Origin: Candidatus Proruminimicrobium quisquiliarum | GTDB taxonomy: Bacteria > Elusimicrobiota > Endomicrobiia > Endomicrobiales > Endomicrobiaceae | DNA: 51,508 nucleotides | Assembly: GCA_018433245.1 (NCBI GenBank) | Contig: JAHDRN010000025.1 | Location: 1 to 51,508 of the forward strand | Reading direction: 5' to 3' | Shown: piece after piece, positions 15,839 through 23,944 of the stretch | Numbering within the stretch: the first letter of the stretch is position 1 | Layout of the letters: every line of letters begins with the position of its first letter | Made by a program: the position numbers and the translations under genes | Notes under the pieces: generated by a model | Seen by the model: only the letters and a program-made list of their open reading frames with translations | What the model was told of the DNA's origin: nothing | Databases searched by the model: none

Positions 15839-16395
15839 AAAAAGCCCCTGCGGTGTTTTTAGACAGAGACGGGACGGTCAATCATGAAAAAGGATATTTA
15901 AACGACGAAAAGGATTTAAAATTATATTCTTACGCTGTAAAATCTATTTTGAAGCTGCAAAAGGCGGGATTTAAAACGGTTATCATAACAAACCAATCCG
16001 GAATAGCGCGCGGATATTTTACGGAAAAAAAATTACAGATTATACATAGAACTCTTTTAAAAATGCTTAAAGTCGTCGGAGTTAAAATAGACGGCATATA
16101 CTACTGCCCGCACGGCACCGACGATGTCTGTGAATGCAGAAAACCGAAAATAGGTATGGGTGTACAGGCTGCAAAAGATTTGAATATTGATTTAAAGCGT
16201 TCATATGTCGTCGGAGACAGTATAAGAGATTACAAAATGGGATATAATTTCGGCGGGAAAGGAATACTTGTTTTGACAGGACACGGTAAAAAACAAGTTC
16301 AAAATATCAAAAATGAGAAACAGAAACCGCTTGCCGTGTCAAAAAATTTATATGAGGCTGTTAAGGTAATTATCAATGATTATAAAAAAAATTAG
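15835..16395 (+). CDS. gmhB: D-glycero-D-manno-heptose 1,7-bisphosphate 7-phosphatase
   Basis: This 186-residue HAD phosphatase has the nucleophile motif FLDRDGTVN (Asp10, Asp12), ITNQSG, the zinc-loop residues CPH...CEC and RKPKIGM, then VGDSIRDYKMG. These are GmhB signatures. It removes the 7-phosphate in ADP-heptose synthesis, which feeds the two GT9 heptosyltransferases at the start of this run. It overlaps lpxK by 4 bp and the next gene by 20 bp. Confidence 0.93.
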   Translation: MKKAPAVFLDRDGTVNHEKGYLNDEKDLKLYSYAVKSILKLQKAGFKTVIITNQSGIARGYFTEKKLQIIHRTLLKMLKVVGVKIDGIYYCPHGTDDVCECRKPKIGMGVQAAKDLNIDLKRSYVVGDSIRDYKMGYNFGGKGILVLTGHGKKQVQNIKNEKQKPLAVSKNLYEAVKVIINDYKKN

Positions 16396-17302
16396 TTTAA
16401 TATCAGCGTTGCTGTTTTTTTCAATTTCGGTTTATTGCAAAGATATCGTTGAAGAGATTAAAATTATAAACGATGTTGCCGTTTCAACACAGAACTTTAA
16501 ATGGAGAACGTTAAAGAGCGAGCTTCCTGCAGAAGAAAATTTAGTTTTTGATATTTACTGGAAAATTATAAAAGTCGGACAGGCTACTCTTGAAATCAAA
16601 GGTTTTGAAGAAATTGACGGTAGAACTGTGTTTCATTTATATTCTCAGGCAAAATCTTCTCCGTTTTTTGATAATTTTTTTAAGGTAAGAGACGTAAACG
16701 AATCATGGATGGATAAAGAAAGTTTATGTTCTTTAAGATATCACTTTGATGTTTCCGAAGGAGGATGGAAAAAACAGGAACAGGCAGATTTTGACCATAT
16801 AAGAAAAGAATTCACTTTAAACGATAACGGGACTATTAAAAAAGGAAAGATACCCACTTTTGTTCAGGATATTATATCGGCATTTTATTATTTTAGAACA
16901 TTGGATTTAGAAGTCGGCGATGAGTATGTGTTTGATGTTCATTCCGGAGAGCATACGTGGCCTTTAAAAACAAAAGTTACAGGCAAAGAAAAAGTAGAAA
17001 TAAAATCCGGAACTTTTGAATGTTTAATTTTAGAGCCCGGAGTAAGGGAAGATGCCGGTATTTTTCGGGCAAAAGGCGAACTTAGAGTATGGCTTACAAA
17101 TGACAAAAACAAAATGCCGGTAATGATGAAAACAAAAACTCCTTTCGGTTCTATAGTTGCCAAACTTGCATCTTACAATTTTAAAATGCCGGATGAAGTT
17201 GATGTCATTCGAAAAACAGATAAACCGGCGGAAGGAAAAAAAGAAGAAATTAAAGATAAAATACAGGGCGAAACAGAGATGCCGAATGATATCAAAAACT
17301 AA
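16376..17302 (+). CDS. Exported DUF3108 protein (first of tandem pair)
   Basis: This 308-residue protein has a signal peptide (hydrophobic residues 7-20) and a long DUF3108-type region: LVFDIYWKIIKVGQATLEIKG, HLYSQAKSSPFFDNFFKVRD and YYFRTLDLEVGDEY. It ends with a charged tail rich in Lys and Glu. The family is periplasmic or outer-membrane-associated, with no settled function. Its place in an LPS gene run suggests an envelope role. The start overlaps gmhB by 20 bp, and it is followed by a clear paralogue. Confidence 0.85.
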   Translation: MIIKKISLISALLFFSISVYCKDIVEEIKIINDVAVSTQNFKWRTLKSELPAEENLVFDIYWKIIKVGQATLEIKGFEEIDGRTVFHLYSQAKSSPFFDNFFKVRDVNESWMDKESLCSLRYHFDVSEGGWKKQEQADFDHIRKEFTLNDNGTIKKGKIPTFVQDIISAFYYFRTLDLEVGDEYVFDVHSGEHTWPLKTKVTGKEKVEIKSGTFECLILEPGVREDAGIFRAKGELRVWLTNDKNKMPVMMKTKTPFGSIVAKLASYNFKMPDEVDVIRKTDKPAEGKKEEIKDKIQGETEMPNDIKN

Positions 17303-18140
17303 AATAATTATAATTTTCATATTTATATCTTTAAATTTATATGCAGAGGATATAAATCAAAAAATATGTTCTAATTTTAATGCAGAAACAGATAATACGG
17401 TAAATTTTCAATGGAGAAATTTGGAAAAAACTCTTCCGAAAGAAGAAAAAATATTATTTGACGTTTATTGGAAATTTGTAAAAGTCGGACGGGCTACGCT
17501 TGAAATCAGAGGATTTGAATATATAAACGGCAGAAAAGCTTATCATTTATATTCAACGGCAAAAACTCTGTCTCTTCTGGATAATTTTTATAAAGTAAGA
17601 GACGAAAACCAGTCATGGATTGACTCCGAAAGTTTTTGTTCTCTGAAATTTTATGCCGATATTCGGGAAGGCGGCTGGATTAAAAAACAAAAAATAGATT
17701 TTGACCATATAAACGAGAAATATGTTTTAGATGAGCAGGGAGAATTTACGGTAGGCAATACAAAAAGATGGGTTCAGGACGTATTATCTTCGCTATATTA
17801 TTTCAGGACCGTGAATTTGGAAGTAGGGGACGAATATTTTTTTGACGCCCACGCCGGAAAGGATACGTGGATTCTTAAAACAAAAGTGACGGGCAGAGAG
17901 ACGTTAAAAACCGATGCGGGAATTTTTGACTGTTTTGTTTTAGAGCCGGCGATGAGAGAAAACGCCGGCATCTTTAAAGCAAAGGGCGAATTGAAAGTTT
18001 GGATAACGGCGGATGCAAGAAGAATGCCGGTTAAAATGAAAACAAAAATACCGATAGGGTCAATAACCGCCGAAATATCGTCATATCGTGATACAAACGA
18101 AATAAAGGAAGATAAAAGTGAAACAGCCGGAAATAATTGA
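17286..18140 (+). CDS. Exported DUF3108 protein (second of tandem pair)
   Basis: An upstream in-frame start at 17157 would extend into the preceding gene with a highly basic, implausible leader. ATG 17286 gives a proper signal peptide (ISKTKIIIIFIFISLNLYA) and a 284-residue protein, overlapping the previous gene by 17 bp. It aligns with its neighbour almost throughout (FDVYWKFVKVGRATLEIRG; YYFRTVNLEVGDEYFFDAH; IFKAKGELKVWITAD), so the pair arose by tandem duplication. The Lys/Glu-rich tail of the first copy is mostly missing here. Function unknown. Confidence 0.85.
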   Translation: MISKTKIIIIFIFISLNLYAEDINQKICSNFNAETDNTVNFQWRNLEKTLPKEEKILFDVYWKFVKVGRATLEIRGFEYINGRKAYHLYSTAKTLSLLDNFYKVRDENQSWIDSESFCSLKFYADIREGGWIKKQKIDFDHINEKYVLDEQGEFTVGNTKRWVQDVLSSLYYFRTVNLEVGDEYFFDAHAGKDTWILKTKVTGRETLKTDAGIFDCFVLEPAMRENAGIFKAKGELKVWITADARRMPVKMKTKIPIGSITAEISSYRDTNEIKEDKSETAGNN

Positions 18141-18600
18141 AAATTTTTTGTCAAAAAAATATAAGACGCTTATTCTGGCCGTGGGTTCGGAACTGAGAAC
18201 CGATGACGCCGTCGGAATGTATATTGCTGATGAATTATTAAAATATAAATATGACGAAGATAAAATCCGCATCATAAAGGGCGCTACCGCGCCTGAAAAT
18301 TTTACGGGCGAAATTAAAAAGTTTAAACCGGAAAGAATGCTTATTATAGATGCGGCCGATACGGGCAAAAAACCCGGCGAAATTGATATAATAAACGCAA
18401 ACGACATAGATGGCGCTTCTTTTTCAACGCATATGATGCCGATAAATATATTCATAGATTATTTGCTTAAGCATTTTGAATGTAAAATTTTAATAATCGG
18501 CATTCAGCCGAAAAATCTTGAATTCGGAACCGTCGTAACTCCTGAGATTAAAAAATCGGCCGATAAACTTGTTAAATTGATAGCCGGAAAAATTTTTTAA
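18118..18600 (+). CDS. [NiFe]-hydrogenase maturation protease, HycI/HybD family
   Basis: This 160-residue protein has AVGSELRTDDAVGMYIADEL (nickel-sensing acid near Asp28), LIIDAADTGKKPGEI (second acid), STHMMPINIFIDYL (His) and IGIQPKNLEFG. These match HycI-type endopeptidases that clip the C-terminus of the hydrogenase large subunit after nickel insertion. No hydrogenase gene is in the window, so its target is elsewhere. The start is GTG 18118 after AAGGAAG, overlapping the previous gene by 23 bp. Confidence 0.88.
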   Translation: MKQPEIIENFLSKKYKTLILAVGSELRTDDAVGMYIADELLKYKYDEDKIRIIKGATAPENFTGEIKKFKPERMLIIDAADTGKKPGEIDIINANDIDGASFSTHMMPINIFIDYLLKHFECKILIIGIQPKNLEFGTVVTPEIKKSADKLVKLIAGKIF

Positions 18601-18624
18601 CGATAAAAGAAGGTTGAAATATAA

Positions 18625-19248
18625 ATGGAAACGAAAGTTTTAAGTACAAAAAAAGAAAATAAAAAAAAACTTGTATCGGAAGTCGCCGCGACGCTGAGCC
18701 AAAAAGGAATAGTGGTACTGCCTACGGATACGGTTTACGGCGTAATGGTAAGTATTTTTAACCGTAAGGGGCAGGAAACGATTTATAAATTAAAAAACAG
18801 AAACGACAGAAAACCGCTGATTCTTTTGGCTCATGATAAAGACATATTGAAACAATTTGTCGTGTTTCCTGAAAAAATTGAAGGCATAATAAAAGATTTT
18901 TGGCCCGGACAGCTGACGCTTATACTTCCGACAACCGAAATAGGCAAAATATTAACCGGAGGCAGAGACAATCTCGGAGTCAGAATTCCTAACTGCAAAA
19001 TTCTTCTTGAAATAATGAGAGAGCATAACCGTCCGTTGATGAGCACTTCGGCGAACATATCCGGCAAAGAAAGCGCCAAGGACGCAAAACTTGCTCTGGA
19101 ATATTTTAATGAAAAGGTCAATATTATAGTTGATGACGGCAAATGTAAATTTTCTTTTGAATCTACCGTAATAGATATGGTAAAATTTCCGTATGTGGTT
19201 ATCCGCAAAGGATGTTTGGATTGTAATAAATTATTAAAATATATATAG
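18625..19248 (+). CDS. tsaC: Threonylcarbamoyl-AMP synthase (TsaC/YwlC/Sua5 family)
   Basis: This 207-residue protein carries [46 protein letters not shown] and [15 protein letters not shown], the Sua5/TsaC signatures. It makes threonylcarbamoyl-AMP from threonine, bicarbonate and ATP, the first step of the t6A37 tRNA modification. Partners tsaE and tsaB lie at 35848-36928; tsaD is not in the window. It has the short form without the C-terminal Sua5 domain. Confidence 0.93.
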   Translation: METKVLSTKKENKKKLVSEVAATLSQKGIVVLPTDTVYGVMVSIFNRKGQETIYKLKNRNDRKPLILLAHDKDILKQFVVFPEKIEGIIKDFWPGQLTLILPTTEIGKILTGGRDNLGVRIPNCKILLEIMREHNRPLMSTSANISGKESAKDAKLALEYFNEKVNIIVDDGKCKFSFESTVIDMVKFPYVVIRKGCLDCNKLLKYI

Positions 19249-19271
19249 TAAAAATACGAAAGGGGACTAAA

Positions 19272-20504
19272 ATGGAAGATTTAAAAAAACAGGACAGTGA
19301 AATTTTTAACGTTATTGAAGAGGAACATTCAAGACAGGAAAACACGATAGAACTTATTGCGTCGGAAAATCATACTTCAAAAGCCGTTATGCAGGCGCAG
19401 GGTTCGGTTTTAACTAATAAATACGCCGAAGGATATCCCGGAAAAAGATATTACGGAGGCTGCGAATTTGTAGATAAAATAGAAACGATAGCGATTGAAA
19501 GGGCAAAACAGCTTTTCGGATGCGAATGCGTAAACGTCCAGCCTCATTCGGGAGCTCAGGCGAATATGGCCGCGTTTTTAAGTTTGATAAAACCGGGCGA
19601 TACTATTATGGGAATGGACCTTTCGCACGGCGGACATTTATCGCACGGAAGCCCTTATAATTTTTCAGGCAAATATTTTAACGTAATTGCCTATACGGTT
19701 GATAAAGAAAAAGAAACGATAGATTACGATAATCTTGAAAAACTTGCCAAACAGAATAAACCTAAACTTATTGTTACCGGCGCAAGCGCATATTCAAGAA
19801 TATGGGATTGGAAAAAAATCAGAGAAATTGCGGACTCGGTAGGCGCTTTTCATATGGCTGACGTAGCGCATTATGCGGGACTTATCGCCGCGGGCATTTA
19901 TCCCTCTCCCCTAAAATACGCCGATATCGTAACCACAACGACGCATAAAACATTAAGAGGCCCCAGAGGCGGTATGATAATGTGTTCCGAAAAATATATA
20001 AAAGCCGTAAATTCATCCGTTTTTCCTGGCATTCAGGGCGGTCCTTTAATGCATGTCATAGCCGCAAAAGCGGTTGCTTTTAAAGAAGCGTTGGAACCTT
20101 CATTTGCCGTATATCAAAAACAGGTCGCAAGCAACGCAAAAGCGTTTGCAAAAGCTCTTGCCGAAGGCGGACTGAGAATAGTTTCCGGCGGTACGGACTG
20201 CCATATGTTTTTGGTTGATTTAAGACCGCTTGGCGTAAACGGAAAAGACGCGCAGATTACGCTTGAAAGAGCCGGAATTACGGTTAATAAAAATACAATT
20301 CCTTATGATCCGGAAAAACCGATGATATCGTCCGGAATAAGAATAGGAACGCCTGCCGTAACGACTAGAAAGATGAAAGAGCCGCAGATGGAAAAAATAG
20401 CGGGATATATCATAGAAGTTTTAAAAAATATCAATAATGAAACCGTAATAACAAATGTAAAAAAAGAAGTTACGGCTTTATGCAGACAGTTTCCCGTTTA
20501 CTGA
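19272..20504 (+). CDS. glyA: Serine hydroxymethyltransferase
   Basis: This 410-residue PLP enzyme has [14 protein letters not shown] at the N-terminus, [17 protein letters not shown], the PLP-lysine motif [14 protein letters not shown] (Lys226) and [14 protein letters not shown] near the end. It interconverts serine and glycine with transfer of a one-carbon unit to tetrahydrofolate. AAAGGGG precedes ATG 19272. The length is standard. Confidence 0.98.
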   Translation: MEDLKKQDSEIFNVIEEEHSRQENTIELIASENHTSKAVMQAQGSVLTNKYAEGYPGKRYYGGCEFVDKIETIAIERAKQLFGCECVNVQPHSGAQANMAAFLSLIKPGDTIMGMDLSHGGHLSHGSPYNFSGKYFNVIAYTVDKEKETIDYDNLEKLAKQNKPKLIVTGASAYSRIWDWKKIREIADSVGAFHMADVAHYAGLIAAGIYPSPLKYADIVTTTTHKTLRGPRGGMIMCSEKYIKAVNSSVFPGIQGGPLMHVIAAKAVAFKEALEPSFAVYQKQVASNAKAFAKALAEGGLRIVSGGTDCHMFLVDLRPLGVNGKDAQITLERAGITVNKNTIPYDPEKPMISSGIRIGTPAVTTRKMKEPQMEKIAGYIIEVLKNINNETVITNVKKEVTALCRQFPVY

Positions 20505-20549
20505 TTTTAGTTTTTATTTATAAATATTACGTTTGACAGAGAGAAAAAA

Positions 20550-21455
20550 ATGAAAAATATTTATCGGACGTTTATTATAATATTCTTTCTTTTTTCTTAC
20601 GGAATATGCTTCGGGCAAACATGCAACAATCAGGCATCAAACAGCATATCGGCCGGCGATTTTTATACGGTAGGCGTTAATAAAGACGGTACCGTAAACG
20701 CCGTCGGAGACAACGACAGCGGACAGTGCGGCGTCTTGTATTGGACTGAAATAGTTGCGATATCAGCGGGAAGCATTCATACAATAGGATTAAAAAAAGA
20801 CGGGACCGTAGTCTCAGCCGGAGATAACGAATACGGACAATGCAATGTTTCCGACTGGAAAAATATAGCGGCAGTTTCGGCCGGAGCATCTCATACGGTA
20901 GGACTCTGCAAAGACGGTACGGTAGAAGCCGTCGGCAATAACGACAACGGCGAATGCAATGTTTACAGATGGAGAGATATCGTAAAAGTTTCGGCCGGAG
21001 GCGTTCACACCGTAGGATTAAAAAGCAACGGCAAGGCTGTCGTGTGCGGATATAATCTTAAAGGACAGTGCAATGTTTCGGATTGGGAAGACCTTTCCGA
21101 CATAAGCGCAGGATATTATCATACGGTCGGTTTAAAAAAAGACGGAACGGTAGTCGCGGCCGGAGACAATGAATACGGGCAGTGCGATGTTTCAGACTGG
21201 AAAGATGTTGTTGCCGTTTCGGCCAATATTTTCCATACGGTGGGTTTAAAGAAAGACGGCACTGTTGTTGCCGTTGGGGATAATCAATACGGGCAGTGCG
21301 ATGTTTCTGACTGGAAAGATATCATTGCGATTTCGGCCGGCGATTTGCATACGGTGGGTTTAAAGAAAGACGGCACTGTAACAGCCGCAGGTAATAACGA
21401 ACACGGGCAGTGCGACGTTTCATACTGGCTGAATATTAAAAAGGATAATAAATGA
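20550..21455 (+). CDS. Exported RCC1-like repeat protein
   Basis: This 301-residue protein has a signal peptide (residues 1-24, ending ICFGQ) and then seven near-identical 38-residue repeats of the form S-A-G-x-x-H-T-V-G-L-K-x-D-G-T-V-x-A-x-G-D-N-x-x-G-Q-C-x-V-x-x-W. They match the RCC1/alpha-tubulin-suppressor repeat that builds a seven-bladed propeller. It should be periplasmic or extracellular. Bacterial RCC1 repeat proteins have varied or unknown partners. It overlaps the next gene by 4 bp, so it belongs to the same run. Confidence 0.88.
   Translation: MKNIYRTFIIIFFLFSYGICFGQTCNNQASNSISAGDFYTVGVNKDGTVNAVGDNDSGQCGVLYWTEIVAISAGSIHTIGLKKDGTVVSAGDNEYGQCNVSDWKNIAAVSAGASHTVGLCKDGTVEAVGNNDNGECNVYRWRDIVKVSAGGVHTVGLKSNGKAVVCGYNLKGQCNVSDWEDLSDISAGYYHTVGLKKDGTVVAAGDNEYGQCDVSDWKDVVAVSANIFHTVGLKKDGTVVAVGDNQYGQCDVSDWKDIIAISAGDLHTVGLKKDGTVTAAGNNEHGQCDVSYWLNIKKDNK
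20640..21450 (+). repeat. Seven tandem repeats of about 114 bp inside the RCC1-like gene
   Basis: The conserved block around GGACAGTGC/GGGCAGTGC recurs near 20719, 20836, 20949, 21062, 21177, 21291 and 21405, a period of about 114 bp (38 codons). The last three copies are nearly identical in DNA, pointing to recent duplication or gene conversion. Confidence 0.85.
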
Positions 21456-22624
21456 AGAAAATAATATTAAAAAAGAACGAAGACAAAAGAGTCAGACATG
21501 GGCATAAATGGGTTTTTTCAAACGAGATACAAACTATTTATGATAAACCGCAGGCAGGCGATATTTTGGAGTGTTACGACAGTATGAATAATTTTGTCGG
21601 AACAGGTTTTTATAACCCTCATTCGTTAATTGCATTCAGATTATTGTCGGCCGATAAAAATGATATTATTGATATAAAATTTTGGGAAAACAGAATAAAA
21701 TCCGCGTTAAAATTAAGACGCGAATTATACGGCGATATAAATTCTTTCAGGCTTATTTACGGAGAATCGGACGATATATCCGGATTTATTTTGGATAAAT
21801 ACGAAGATTACTGCGCCGCGCAGTTTATTTCCGCCGGAGCAGATAAAAATAAACATGACATATTGGAAGCGGTTACAAATGTTTTAAAACCGAAAGGGAT
21901 AATGATTAGAAATGATTCCCATTTGAGACAGCTTGAAAATCTCAGCGGAGAATCTGAAGTTTACAGCGGACAAATTCCGGAAAATTTGATTATAAACGAA
22001 AACGGAATAAAATATTACGTTAATCTGCAGAAAGGTCAGAAAACGGGATTCTTTTTTGACCAAAGGGATAACAGAAAAAAATTTCAAAAATATTGCAGAG
22101 ATAAAAAGGTTTTAGATTGTTTTACCCACACGGGGTCGTTCGGATTAAACGCAATGGAAGGAGGCGCAAAAGAAGTCATATTTGTTGACTCTTCCAAACC
22201 GGCTCTTGAAACCGCGCTAAAAAATTATGAGCTGAATAATTTTAAAAACTTTAACGCTATAGAAGCCGACGCGTTGGAATATATGTCTTCCTCGGAAGCT
22301 GCCGGAGAAAATTTTGAAGCCGTAAATATAGATCCTCCTGGACTTATAAAAAGCAAGAAAGATTATTTTGCCGGATATAAACATTACGTTAAAATAAACG
22401 AACAGGCCGTCAGACTTCTTAAAAACGGCGGGATATTTGCGACAAGTTCGTGTTCTCATCACTTACCGTTCGGAGATTTTAAAAAAATGATACAGGAAGC
22501 CTGTTCAAAAGCAAAGAAAAAAGCCGTTTTTTTGGAATTCGGTACACAGGCCAAAGATCATCCCATACTTCTTTCAATGCCCGAGACCGAATATCTGAAA
22601 TTCGCCGTGTTGAGAATTTTTTAA
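21452..22624 (+). CDS. RlmI-like class I rRNA methyltransferase
   Basis: This 390-residue protein has an N-terminal PUA-like domain (RHGHKWVFSNEI) and a Rossmann methyltransferase: FFFDQRDNRKKFQKY, LDCFTHTGSFGLNAMEGGA (SAM site), NIDPPGL (catalytic/substrate motif) and FATSSCSHHL with its cysteine. These are features of the RlmI/YccW family, which makes 5-methylcytosine in 23S rRNA. The exact target is not certain. It is the last gene of the + run that began at 11084. Confidence 0.88.
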   Translation: MKKIILKKNEDKRVRHGHKWVFSNEIQTIYDKPQAGDILECYDSMNNFVGTGFYNPHSLIAFRLLSADKNDIIDIKFWENRIKSALKLRRELYGDINSFRLIYGESDDISGFILDKYEDYCAAQFISAGADKNKHDILEAVTNVLKPKGIMIRNDSHLRQLENLSGESEVYSGQIPENLIINENGIKYYVNLQKGQKTGFFFDQRDNRKKFQKYCRDKKVLDCFTHTGSFGLNAMEGGAKEVIFVDSSKPALETALKNYELNNFKNFNAIEADALEYMSSSEAAGENFEAVNIDPPGLIKSKKDYFAGYKHYVKINEQAVRLLKNGGIFATSSCSHHLPFGDFKKMIQEACSKAKKKAVFLEFGTQAKDHPILLSMPETEYLKFAVLRIF

Positions 22625-22706
22625 AATAATAAAAAAACTCTTTAAAAAAATAAAATGATATTGTATAATCGTTGTATATAATGACAGATTGCGGCGGGTA
22701 TAAAAA

Positions 22707-23084
22707 ATGGTTAAAATTTTATTAGTTGATGATGAAGTTTTTGCTAGAGACGCGATGGCAAAAATAATTAAAAGAAAAGGATTTGAAGTTTTTTTAGCCG
22801 CTACCGGAGAGGAGTGCATATCTGTTTTTAAACAAGAAGACCCCCATGTTGTTTTTTTAGACATAGTTTTGCCCGATATTGACGGAGATCACATACATAA
22901 TTATTTAAGAGAGTTAAAAAAAGACGTCGCGATATATTATGTGACCGGAAGCGAAACTATTTTTACGGAAGAACAAGCTAACAGGGCGGGCGCTGTAGGT
23001 TATCTTCAAAAACCGGTTGACATGACTGAACTTTTCAAAGTTTTAGATAATATTAAGAAAAAATTTGAAGAGGAAAAAATTTGA
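22707..23084 (+). CDS. Stand-alone response-regulator receiver
   Basis: This 125-residue CheY-like domain has the acidic pocket VDDE (Asp8, Asp9), the phospho-acceptor FLDIVLPD (Asp52), Thr80 and Lys102 (LQKPVD). There is no output domain. It is the first gene of a four-gene cassette with a membrane protein, GH81 glucanase and LysM/M23 peptidase; the next gene overlaps by 4 bp. TATAAT sequences at 22664-22669 and 22677-22682 could be -10 elements. No kinase is adjacent in the same orientation; the kinase at 28751-30769 is the nearest. Confidence 0.93.
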   Translation: MVKILLVDDEVFARDAMAKIIKRKGFEVFLAATGEECISVFKQEDPHVVFLDIVLPDIDGDHIHNYLRELKKDVAIYYVTGSETIFTEEQANRAGAVGYLQKPVDMTELFKVLDNIKKKFEEEKI

Positions 23085-23944
23085 AAAAAATAATAAGTTT
23101 GTTCTTGGTTATTTGTTTGTCTGCAAATATTGCGTTTGCTTTTGATCCGTATGCCGGAACTGAAGAAGAGGCAGATAAAAAATCTCCGATTCAGCTTATC
23201 TACGGAATAGTTTTAACTTTAACGGGAGCTTTTCTGACTTATGACGGTTTTTCAAAAGTTGAATATGATACTTCAAAACCGTCGGTTGATTATATGACTG
23301 TTATACATGCAGAGTGGACTTCAAGCGATAAAGATTCACAAGACAAATATGTCTATACATTGACATCGGGACACGGACTTCCGACCAATCCTGCCGATCC
23401 TCCCATAGAATCAAATATTATTTATAACAGCGGTAATGTTGATTTGACAAACGTCAAAGTAGAAGTCAGATACTTTCATGTAAATCAGGATCCGATAGTA
23501 GTATGGCCAACAGCACCTCGCGAAGGTGATGAAACTACGGATATGTACGGCTATCGTATAGTTGATACAATTAGTCTTGCAAAAGGAGAATCAGTTACTT
23601 GGGAAGATACATTTGCATATTATGCAGCGGGCAGTGAAGTTCCGGGCGGTGTTCCAAGAGTGATAGATGAGACCATAGGCCTTTATCTGGGTGAAGCAAC
23701 TTCGATAATAATGGAAGTCAGATTAGATTTATCAAATAGTTATACAAAAATATATGAAAAAAGAAATAAAAGTGATTTAGAAGGTGTAGCCGGAATTGTT
23801 ATAGCAGGTGCAGGAATATATTTTCTAGCTGATTATTTTATAGGGCTTAAGAAATTTGACAGATATATGAAACAAAATCAGATGAACATAATGCTTGCAA
23901 GTTGCCCAAGCGAATATAAATTACTGTTTCAAAAGAGAATATGA
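23081..23944 (+). CDS. Exported/membrane protein with C-terminal helix, function unknown
   Basis: This 287-residue protein starts at TTG 23081 after GAGGAA, overlapping the receiver gene by 4 bp. It has a signal peptide (residues 1-20), a hydrophobic segment near 31-47, a beta-rich middle of about 170 residues (IIYNSGNVDLTNVKVEVRYFH resembles FxLYD-type domains), and a second hydrophobic segment near 237-255. A short basic tail follows. The two membrane segments bracket an outside domain. I do not recognise the family. It overlaps the GH81 gene by 4 bp, so it is probably made with it. Confidence 0.75.
   Translation: MKKIISLFLVICLSANIAFAFDPYAGTEEEADKKSPIQLIYGIVLTLTGAFLTYDGFSKVEYDTSKPSVDYMTVIHAEWTSSDKDSQDKYVYTLTSGHGLPTNPADPPIESNIIYNSGNVDLTNVKVEVRYFHVNQDPIVVWPTAPREGDETTDMYGYRIVDTISLAKGESVTWEDTFAYYAAGSEVPGGVPRVIDETIGLYLGEATSIIMEVRLDLSNSYTKIYEKRNKSDLEGVAGIVIAGAGIYFLADYFIGLKKFDRYMKQNQMNIMLASCPSEYKLLFQKRI

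Noticed and set aside
17157-17285. N-terminal extension of the second DUF3108 gene
   Set aside because: It lies wholly within the previous gene, is highly basic, and would hide the clear signal peptide starting at 17286.
20550-21455. Eukaryotic contamination because of RCC1 repeats
   Set aside because: The gene has a bacterial signal peptide and overlaps its downstream neighbour by 4 bp, with the same codon style.
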